From NCBI GenBank assembly GCA_959347315.1, contig OY365807.1:17131611-17195610 (forward strand): a stretch of DNA of 64,000 nucleotides. Direction: 5' to 3'. The notes beneath the pieces are model-generated. The model did not search any database. It was not told where the DNA came from and saw only the letters and a program-made list of their open reading frames with translations. The position numbers were made by a program, and so were the translations under genes. Positions 55,801 to 64,000 of this stretch are shown piece by piece; within the stretch, counting starts at the first letter, position 1; each line of letters opens with the position of its first letter. Source of the DNA: Bimastos eiseni (taxonomy: Eukaryota; Annelida; Clitellata; Crassiclitellata; Lumbricidae).

Positions 55801-58800
55801 ATTGTTGAAACCATCTCATTCCCAAGGTAGGTATCTTCATTGAAATATGTACCAGACACACTTCATCACAAGCCTCAGTTATATAACAAATTTTGGTATA
55901 GGTATCTTCATTGAAATATGTGCCAGACACTCTTCATCACATGCCTCATTTATATAAAAAAATTTTTTATAGGTATCTTCATTGAAATATGTACCAGACA
56001 CTCATCATCACATGCTTCATTTATATAGCAAATTATGTTATAATCATGGATGCAGACATTATTGCCTAAATTGATTCATCTATAGCAAATAAACACATGA
56101 TAATGCAATCTCATAAGGCAGTCCTTGATTTGGCCTCGAAGGCATCGTTTTGATGAGTTTTAGGTGTGTATTGTTTGAGATTTAAAAAGAATAGGGTGCA
56201 GATTGTACACTGGGTGCACTTCTGATTAGGTTGTGCTGTGAGAGGCTCTTTAGAAATTCGTTAATGCAGTATGAGTTGTCTCTACTTTCTAATCTTAGTT
56301 TAAAGATCCGAGTAATTGTAAGGAATAGTTGAAGTGAACTGCTGACAGGGATTTGTGGTCTGTAATAGATATAGTCCAAGGGCCAACACAGACTATGGGT
56401 TAGGCATTGAGTTCATTCGAAAATAACCTTATAAGGTCATTCAAACCGTTTTTGGATTGCTTTGCCGGACTGTGTCATGCAAATTTGCTGATTGTATATA
56501 TGTTATATACTTGTAATTGTAAGAATAGCTATTTAGCGACATGTGACAAATTAATTGGCCTTACTTCTGAATTGATAGAGAGGGCAGCAATGTCACTCCA
56601 GCTCACTCGTACAGCGACTTTCGGTTCAGGACATACGCACCGGTTGCATTTCGCTACTTCCGGGAACTTTTTGGCATCCAGCCAGATGACTTTCTTGTGA
56701 GGATGTTTTTTTAATTTTTTATTCACTCTTCTGCTTAGAATATAAAGTTATTTCATTACCTTGTTTTCGAAACATACATCCAGCCCAATCTTGGTGAAGA
56801 GAAAGTGTGGGTGGATGATTCCAGAAGATGAAGAAGATCACCCTGGGGGTTAGGCAGGCATGGGTGCATGATGCTGTATTGTAATAATAATAATGCTTTG
56901 TTCCTCAGAAAGTTTAAGTTCATGAAATACAAGTGGCGGCTGTAGCGTAGTTGCGGAAAATATTTATTTTAATTGGTAGCACTTTTGAGACTTTTAAGAT
57001 ATGCTTTGCATCTGATTTCATTTTGCAAGTAAATTATCGCATCATTTCATTACATCATGTTCTAAATATTACAGTAGCGTGGCAAAATTGAGGTTTCATT
57101 ATTTTCTTAAATATTACAATTAATCTTCTATGCATTTCATTTTCAAGAGACTGCAAAAAGGTGCCATACAAATGTGAATGTATGCATACACGATGCTATG
57201 TACATTACATTACGTTATTTTTTTATGATTTTTCATTCAGCTGTCACTTAGCAACTACCCTCTGCAGGAGCTGTCGAACCCTGGCGCCAGTGGAAGCATC
57301 TTCTACATCACTGATGATGATGAGTTCATCATCAAAACTGTTCAACATAAGGAAGCAGATTTCTTACAAAAGCTCCTTCCTGGATACTATATGGTAAATG
57401 AATATTCAACTTAATTCAGCTGTAACTGCTGAGTTGACAGAGTATTTATGTAGTGCGTTTAGGTAGTCTAGGCCCTCTGCATCTTAGATGCACTTTGTAT
57501 GTAACTGATATAGCGATGTGAACAGGGAGTGTACATTGACATCGCTTTGCACCCGCCTTTGCTATTTCCTCGAGTTTCCCAGTTTAATGGACATGATATA
57601 AATGGTCTGCAGACATAGCAGTTATTTCAGCATGAATGAATGAATGAATGGGTTGCAATGGAAGTAACAAAGCACTCCCTTATAGCTGATGTCTGTTATG
57701 TGGTCTTATAGCTGTTTACAAAGACTGATCTGCACTCTGCTGATTTTGAGAGCAGGTTGATTATACCTACAGCCTTTTGATATCAAGACAAATGACTGAT
57801 GCCTCATGCACCTGTTATGCAATGCAGACTATGGCATGCACGGTCGATGTTTGTTCAGTCCACATGCACATATGGCAGACTATTGGAATTATGCTGCTCA
57901 TTCATGACACTTTTCTGAGCATGAACTGCATATTTGCTAGGAGAAGGCATTTGGGATGATGAGTTGATGACCACGACCAAAATCTAGAATATGACCAGGA
58001 AGAAGAAAGTTTCATAAAGAAAAGTCTTGCTGAATTGCTGATGATGTTTGATTTGCCATTGATGACTTCTGTTGATGAAGCAAGTAATTTTATTTTTGGC
58101 CGCTTGCCTTACTAGCAACGGCACTCTACGCCTTATTCTACAACTGTTGATATTTAGCATTTTTAGTTATTTTTATGTCTATCTGTATAGAATCTTAACC
58201 AGAACCCAAGGACTCTGCTTCCAAAATTTTATGGGCTCTTCTGCTATCAGGTCAGTTGAAATGACAGATGTTTTTGTCTTGATTGGTTCTAGATATACCT
58301 TCAGATATACCTTCAGATATACCTTCAGATATACCTTCAGATATACCTTCAGATATACCTTCAGATATACCTTCAGATATACCTTCAGATATACTTTCAG
58401 ATATACTTTCTATACTCACTTCTAGACATCTAGACAAACTTCTTGCCAAGCTTATGGAGTTCTATAAATATTGTTGCCTACATTTTCAAAGTCATTGCAT
58501 AAAGAGCTTGTTTTTTTAATGGGATTGAATTTTGATGTCAGTTCAAAGTTGGGAGTTCATGTTTGTGACTGTACTGTATCAGAATTCGTGATGTAATGAT
58601 GTAAGTTGTGTGTTGTGTTAACGTACTTCATGCAGCTGTGTAATGTAGTAAAGTTAAATAAGGCTAGCACACTTGTTTATAGAGAAGCTTGATCCTCGAT
58701 ACCATGTATGCTAGTGCCATGTGTGGTGGTAGTACTGTACCTTGTATGGTTTAGTTGAGCTGTAATCTTTGTGACTGTCTGTGCAGTGTGGTGGCAAGAA

Positions 58801-61800
58801 CATTCGTTTCGTCGTGATGAACAATCTTCTGCCGTCGTCAATTAAAATGCATGAAAAGTATGATCTGAAGGGTAGCACGTACAAGCGCAAAGCATCACGC
58901 CAGGAACGTGCCAAGTCCAGTCCTACACTCAAGGACCTTGACTTTCTGGCCTTCCATCCTGATGGGATCATGCTCGAGGCCGAGACATTCGCTGCTCTTG
59001 TTAAAACTATTGACCGGGATTGCAGGGTAAGACTAAGGGTGTAAGCAGCAGCCATTTAGGACATTGTGATTTTTTTATTACCGAAAGTTGATACCGTCCC
59101 ACTTCCTGAAGTTTTTGCTCAGAAGTGCACACACACACGCCTTGATGGCGCAATTGCAGTTGTACTGCAGAGCAATTGTGCGTGAAAGACTTGCTCAGGG
59201 TCCACACACAGTGACTCCCCGGGCGAAGGTCGAATCCACTCACTCGGCGCACGCTGAACGTTATGGGCTGACCGCTCTAACTGATCGGCCACACTATACC
59301 CAAGGTCTATAAGATCCTTTAGGATTAATAAAATTAGGGAAGTATTTTCTGGTATGATTAGTCTTTGCTCAGTTTCACTTGTTGGAGAAATTGCTGCAAA
59401 GAGCAATTGCATGAAGTAGCCTACTCGATGGCTATGGATAAGCTCTGGTGGGATAAGCTAGTTCCCCTATTATTTACTGGTGGAGGCAATTAGTCTCTGT
59501 ATTCTTTTTTATGCCCATTGCATATTGTTATTATTTCCTAAGGTGTTGAGAAGCAATGATAATTTAAAATCAATCTAGAGCAGCAATTATACCTGCAAAA
59601 TGTTTTTCCTGAAGTACATGCACTTTGGGAGTTAGAAAGTTTCTGCAGATCAATAATTATCTCAGAAATGGTGAATACCAGTATACTCACTTAGCACATT
59701 TTCTAGCGTGTTGAAGGTTGTGATTGTTATTATTTTTATTAATAAATTATCCTTCTGAACTATGTCAAACTACATAACCATTTCTAAGACCATTGAATGT
59801 CTACTTTATTGATAGCTGTTATTGCTGTGTTAGTAGATTGCTTGAAACTGTTTATCTATGTATTAGGCCTAACTTGTTTGGAATATTATTATCCCTTGTG
59901 ATGGAGTATAATTGTCTTGTTTTTCTCTTTATGTAGGAGATCTTCTTCAAAACATTCAAAATTCAAAAGAAAATTATCAATTTTTCATGCAGCATTGACA
60001 TGTGTGACTCTTAATTAGGTTCTTCAAAGCTTTGAGATCATGGATTACAGCCTTCTGATGAGCGTACATAATCTGGATCAGGCTGTACGCGATCGGGTAT
60101 GTCCCATCATACCAACGGTTTGGGTCATTGAGACAATTCCTTTAATATTGTGATTTATTGCAAACAATGTGCATGCTAACATGCATCCATTAATACATAC
60201 TTGAAATTAATTGTCTGTAATCTAATGTAGTACCTAGCCCACCTGCTAGCTGTCACCAGTTACTCCTTACAAGACTTGCAAAAGCTTTGGTGTCTCTGGG
60301 ACTGCCTTACACTGGTTAGCTTCATACCTGGTTGACCGCAATCAGCAGGTGGGCATCGGAGCCCACACTTTGCACTGCTGGAGTGCCACAAGGATCTGTC
60401 CTAAGCCCTTTATTATTTACAGTCTTTACTCCCCCAATCAGTCGTATAGCTAAACACTTTGGAATTCAATTACAACAGTATCAGATGAAACTCAGCTCCA
60501 TATTGCTTTGTCACACACTGATCAGTCTGGTAAACTAAAACTGGAAGAATGCCTCTCATCCATATATGATTGGTTCTGTTTCAATGGTTTGGCAATAAAC
60601 CCAGACAAGTCTGAAGCAATTGTATTTGGCTCATGTCAACGCCTGCGTTCTTTCCCTATGCTCTCTAGCATTGAACTGGCTGGCACTGCTGTGCCGCTTT
60701 CAGACTCTATTAAAACGCTTGGGGTTACCCTCTACAGCAAGCTTACATTTCGACCTCACATAACAAGCCTTTGTAAATCTTGTTTTACCACATCAGGGCA
60801 ATACGTCACATAAGGTGGGCTCTAACTCAAAATATGTCTGAAACTATAGCCTGCTCACTTGTCTCCTCTCGCCTCAATTATGCTAATTCACTTTTTGTTG
60901 GTCTCTCAGACCTTGAACTCAAAAGGCTTCAACGTATCCAAAATACATTAGCTCGAGTAGTGCTACGTGTCCCACTACGAACATGCTCCTCTGACCTACT
61001 CCACCAGCTGCATTGGCTCATTGTTGAATTCAGAATCAAATTTAAGTTAGCTTGTATGACCTACAAAGCCATCATCACCAGTACACCTACCTATATTCAT
61101 GGTCTACTAATTCCTTACATTCCTCCTCGTTGCTTACGATCATCAAGTACAGGTCTTTTAGTTGAACCACGATGCAGAACAGTTATGGGCTTCGTGCATT
61201 TCATGTCTATGCTCCTAGGGAATGGAATCGATTCCATTCCCTAGGAGCATAGACATGAAATGCATTTATATAGTTTCTTGTCCTCATATGTGCAATATAG
61301 CTATTTAAATTTAGTCATGCATACATATTATATAGTGTGATGAAACATAGTTTTGGCTTGGTGCTACACTAATGCCTTGATGCACATTGTTTCTATATCA
61401 AAACATTCGTCTGATACCTTAAGACAGTTTTGTTTTAATTTTGTCTAGAATTTGGTTTCACTTTTAGTTATGATTGTTAGTCTTAATCTTTTGTTTTAGT
61501 TTGGATTATTTATCAGTTTAGTTTTATAGATCAGTTTTAGTAAGCTAATTTTGGTTTTTTAAGTCAATTTCAGTTTCAGTAATTTAATTTCAGTTTAAGG
61601 TCTAACAAAACTAATTAACCATAATCTTGTGTAGGACCAAACTCACATGCTTTTTGTTTAAATTTTTAAGTTACAAAATCTTTTTATTCAGACTGAAAAT
61701 TCACTGGTTCAAGACAGGAATTTGAATCACTTCATTGGCAATGCTGTTTGCTATTTTATTGAAAAAGTGACATTAAATATAGACCTATTATACCTGGGAA

Positions 61801-64000
61801 TTATTTAAGACATTCCACTGCCCCATAAACAATTTAATCAAACTTATGAGACTCAGTAAACATTATCTTATATATAATTCATCATCTTATACATAATTCA
61901 TCATCTCATGTATAATACAAACAAAACCTTGTAGTATGTTTTTTACTGATATGTATTGCAAAAATGTTAAAGAAATGATTGATTTGCTTGAAATTAATAA
62001 ATGATCTGTTGTTTGTGGTGAATTCTTACAAACTGCAATGCAAAGCTTGCTATTGTTATAATTATTGTTAATTTTATTTTATTGTTTATTTTTTTTTACT
62101 AAATTAAGATTATTCTACTTGTCTTACTCAGTTGCATTGAAACATAATACAGTCTAACAGACTAACACCAGAGTTGTATGGTCTCGAGACAGTGTCTCGG
62201 TCTCGAGACGTCTCGAGACAGTTTTTTAGTGTCTCGGCCCCGGAAGCCTGCTGTCTCAGTCTCGGTCTCGAGGTAGTGTCTCGAATTTTTAGAAACTGTC
62301 TTGAAGTGAATGTCTTGTTCTGTCTCAAACAAGCGGTCTCGATAAGTTTCGCATAAACTGTCTTAAAATCTTGCGTGGCAATATAAAAACTGTCCTCAGG
62401 AATTTGTGCTATATACATTATAAGTTTCAAATTGAAATTACAAATAAACATTATTCCAGAAAACTGATGCATTAGCTTTTTACAGCATTTTATATAGGAT
62501 CACTTGTCTTTTACTGCCTCGTACAGTCTCGTACTGTCTTGAACATAGTGTCTCGGTCTTGGTACCTCTCGGTCTCGGCACCTCACTGTCTTGGTCTCGT
62601 CTTGGTCTTGAAGTTTCATGTCTTGCATACAACACTGACTAACACTAACTATATTTTCATCAATTTAAATCAATAAAGCTGTTACAATTTGGAAAATCTC
62701 TATGTCTTAGCACTTCTCAAATTGATCTGAATTATAAGTCATTGTCACCTTAAAGTTTGGAACTATTGGATCTCGGAAGCTTCTAAATCATTGATTTATT
62801 AGTGCCTGCATTGCCAGTTGCATCAATACATGGTTCCAACACTCGTTCAATGTTCTGTTTAGCATTTTCCTGTGAGAGTTCCAGATCAAGGATGGCAGGC
62901 AAAACTGACGAAATAGTGTTGACATGAGCTTCAAGCGTTCTTGTATGATCAACAGCCTCTCTTGGAATTCAAGCTGGGACCATTTACTTGTTAGCAATGA
63001 GTCCCATTTCATTTCTTGAAGAACCAAAATTTTCTATATCAACACCAAGATTTATTATAGATAAAAATTAAACATTGCAAAAACTGTCATCTGGCTTTGA
63101 TCTGAATAATTAATAAATACATCAACATGTAATTAATTATTTATTTATTCATGAATAAATATATATTATAGGTATTTATGATTGCTCATTGTAAGAAACT
63201 ATGAAAGTTAGCACAGTATCTGCATCATTATTAATAGAAAAAACCAGTAACTGTTTATCAAGATTGTATTAGTAATTGTGGAGTTTCTTCAGCTTATTTA
63301 CTAAAGGATAGTTTTTATTAAAATGTATATTATTAGCATTTTAGCAAAACGAATTAGGTGAAAATAATATCTGGATTGCCATTTCCAATGCTTAAAATAA
63401 CTTTACAAGTACTGGTATAGATATGGTATGACGGAACGTCATACCATTTGCACATCTATGCACAAGGGAGCACAGTACAAAATATTGAAATTAATAATTA
63501 AGGAAAAATTACTAGCAACCATTAGCTTTTGTTTAGTCTATTTTCGTTTCACTTCAGTTTTATTGCTACAAATTTCATTTTAATTTTGTTTTCAGTTGTC
63601 TGCTTATTTCAGTTACTGTTTCAGTTTTCATTGACGAAAACATTTAATTTTCGTTAATTGCACTTGTTGTTTGCGGTGACGAAAACATCTCTTTCTTTAG
63701 ACAACTTACACAATCACACTAAATCTACATATTTCATGTAGATCAGCTCACTAGGACAAAGTGCTAAGTTTCTGGAAAACATTGAACAGAGGCTATTTAA
63801 CCCTTTAACGATGAGCATGTACTAAATTATATGGGAAACCAATGCAGCTCTTTGTTAATGGGTTAAATGTTTAGTGAGGTTAACTTTGAATACATTATGT
63901 GTTTGTGTAGGAGATGAAAGACTTAGACGGGGGTGACAACAGTCCAACTGGTCAATCGACCTGTGCATCTGTGGATACTCAGGGAGGCACTACAAGAGGT
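52807..64000 (+). CDS. PIP5K1: Type I phosphatidylinositol 4-phosphate 5-kinase, N-terminal two thirds (continues past the window)
   Basis: This enzyme phosphorylates PI4P to PI(4,5)P2 at the plasma membrane, feeding phospholipase C signalling, endocytosis and actin control. Eight consecutive exons (55265-63911 onward) join without phase conflict into 336 codons, in the order known for the family: [65 protein letters not shown] (ATP-site Lys in IIKT), [41 protein letters not shown] and [15 protein letters not shown]. The last exon begins the variable insert. The activation loop that sets substrate choice lies downstream of this window; the type I assignment rests on overall similarity. The first coding exon (52807-52888) is a guess. 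Confidence 0.93.
53934..54590. mobile_element. hAT-like MITE, 657 bp, perfect 8-bp target duplication
   Basis: Ends TAGGGCATAACCG and (complemented) TAGGGCATAACTGG. The octamer gtacctgt is present on both sides (53926-53933 and 54591-54598). Subterminal words ccgaatccg and ccgaggcgaat repeat several times. No coding capacity. Confidence 0.93.
54968..55020. repeat. (TA)n with tatgta interruptions
   Basis: Dinucleotide-type simple sequence in the PIP5K 5' region. Confidence 0.85.
55265..55402 (+). CDS. PIP5K1: PIP5K exon: N-terminal linker
   Basis: Acceptor atacag, donor aag|gtgcac, 46 codons in phase 0. It ends [15 protein letters not shown], matching the G-H-R-x-V-D-x-x-G-x-x-T-Y-K-K element just before the kinase core in type I enzymes. 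The 5' edge may be 55270 instead. Confidence 0.8.
55696..55826 (+). CDS. PIP5K1: PIP5K exon: start of kinase core
   Basis: Acceptor cttgtag, donor aag|gtaggt, phase 0 in and 2 out. Contains [20 protein letters not shown] and [11 protein letters not shown]. Confidence 0.92.
55828..56040. repeat. 71-bp tandem repeat, three copies, starting inside the splice donor
   Basis: taggtatcttcattgaaata begins at 55828, 55899 and 55970. The first copy starts at the second base of the intron. Confidence 0.93.
56579..56696 (+). CDS. PIP5K1: PIP5K exon: dimer/N-lobe segment
   Basis: Acceptor tgatag, donor ctt|gtgagg, phase 2 in, 0 out. Encodes [20 protein letters not shown], then [19 protein letters not shown], one of the most conserved blocks of the family. 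Confidence 0.94.
57241..57393 (+). CDS. PIP5K1: PIP5K exon: glycine-rich loop and ATP-binding lysine
   Basis: Acceptor attcag, donor atg|gtaaat, 51 codons. Contains [20 protein letters not shown], then [19 protein letters not shown]. Confidence 0.95.
58191..58250 (+). CDS. PIP5K1: PIP5K exon: 20-codon microexon
   Basis: Acceptor gtatag, donor cag|gtcagt, phase 0 on both sides. Encodes [20 protein letters not shown], which fills exactly the gap between GYYM and CGGKNIR in the family. Confidence 0.95.
58291..58410. repeat. 12-bp tandem repeat, ten copies
   Basis: Unit agatataccttc in a PIP5K intron, 40 bases after the microexon. It opens 4-residue periodic frames on both strands. Confidence 0.96.
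58787..59026 (+). CDS. PIP5K1: PIP5K exon: catalytic core
   Basis: Acceptor gtgcag, donor agg|gtaaga, 80 codons. Contains [45 protein letters not shown] and [11 protein letters not shown]. Confidence 0.96.
59071..59293 (-). mobile_element. tRNA-derived SINE, copy B
   Basis: Same order as copy A at 24970: on the minus strand GTGGCCGATCAGTTAGAGCG (A box), GGATTCGACC (B box), shared body words gtactgcagagcaat and gctcagaagtgca, and a T-rich end at 59071. Confidence 0.85.
60019..60096 (+). CDS. PIP5K1: PIP5K exon: MDYSLL catalytic motif
   Basis: Acceptor aattag, donor cgg|gtatgt, 26 codons in phase 0: [20 protein letters not shown] then QAVRDR. The Asp of MDYSLL is the conserved catalytic-loop aspartate of PIP kinases. 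Confidence 0.95.
60270..61244 (+). mobile_element. CR1/L2-like LINE fragment, frameshifted
   Basis: In order: [36 protein letters not shown], a region where YxDE-T-Q-L replaces YADD-T-Q-L and the frame changes (about 60480), [80 protein letters not shown]. At least three frame changes. Lies in the PIP5K intron between the MDYSLL and insert exons. Confidence 0.9.
61195..61264. repeat. Perfect 70-bp palindrome
   Basis: Thirty-five bases (61195-61229) are followed with no spacer by their exact reverse complement (61230-61264). The centre is ggaatcgattcc. The left arm is the last readable part of the LINE frame. Confidence 0.97.
61265..62160. other. PIP5K intron sequence, no feature
   Basis: AT-rich DNA with gttttagttt-type words; nothing coding seen. 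Confidence 0.5.
62169..62637. mobile_element. hAT-like MITE, 469 bp, perfect 8-bp target duplication
   Basis: Ends CAGAGTTGTATG and (complemented) CAGTGTTGTATG. The octamer actaacac lies on both sides (62161-62168 and 62638-62645). Subterminal regions are packed with gtctcgagac and gtctcggtctcg. Confidence 0.94.
63423..63447. repeat. Short perfect hairpin
   Basis: atggtatgacg, loop gaa, cgtcataccat. Confidence 0.8.
63799..63866. repeat. Diverged relative of the 27902 mini inverted repeat
   Basis: Ends aaccctttaacgatgagc and (complemented) aacccattaacaaagagc. Confidence 0.5.
63911..64000 (+). CDS. PIP5K1: PIP5K exon: start of the variable insert (truncated by window end)
   Basis: Acceptor gtgtag, phase 0, 30 codons open to the edge: [20 protein letters not shown] and so on. 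Low-complexity polar sequence as expected for the insert between the catalytic loop and the C-terminal core. Confidence 0.75.

Noticed and set aside
58072..58425. 117-codon ORF with an FRYT repeat near the PIP5K microexon
   Set aside because: The periodic part is the 12-bp tandem repeat in the intron; the true exon is only 58191-58250 in another frame.

Overview
The window is animal nuclear DNA: two genes whose coding sequence is cut into short GT-AG exons by large AT-rich introns, many microsatellites and minisatellites, and decayed transposable elements of several classes. Nothing is bacterial and there is no CRISPR array, operon or rRNA. The frequent word taggcctac, the neuropeptide-type receptor and a single type I PIP kinase fit a marine invertebrate, perhaps an echinoderm or other invertebrate deuterostome, but the species cannot be fixed from sequence alone.

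Gene 1 (58-38317, +) is a rhodopsin-class, peptide-type GPCR in six exons (58-369, 15195-15316, 26574-26697, 27275-27478, 27679-27778, 37811-38317). All junctions are GT-AG with matching phases. The joined product is 455 residues, with every class hallmark, but only if one extra base near 27326 in exon 4 is ignored. Intron 1 (14.8 kb) is mostly unique AT-rich DNA with a 13-bp minisatellite. Intron 2 (11.3 kb) holds a perfect TCCA array of 321 copies, two Tc1/mariner-like elements with inverted repeats of about 200 bp, hAT-like MITEs and a tRNA-derived SINE. Intron 5 (10 kb) holds a 17-bp minisatellite and LINEs with RT, RNase H and zinc-knuckle remains around a 200-N gap, with an apparent assembly duplication.

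The intergenic region (38318 to about 52800) holds a hAT-like inverted-repeat unit (40177-43446), short duplications, dispersed repeats, an unrecognised 219-codon minus-strand ORF (47939-48598) and a dense block of four kinds of tandem repeat (48.7-50.0 kb).

Gene 2 (about 52807 to beyond 64000, +) is a type I phosphatidylinositol 4-phosphate 5-kinase. Eight consecutive phase-consistent exons from 55265 onward encode 336 codons covering the N-lobe and the first part of the catalytic core; the rest lies past the window. Its introns carry two hAT-like MITEs with perfect 8-bp target duplications, a tRNA SINE, a LINE fragment and a perfect 70-bp palindrome. The two genes are unrelated neighbours; both products act at the plasma membrane, but the sequence shows no joint regulation. 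I found no convincing new biological system. The most useful leads are the receptor frameshift, repeats abutting three receptor splice donors, the palindrome, and the clean MITE insertions.
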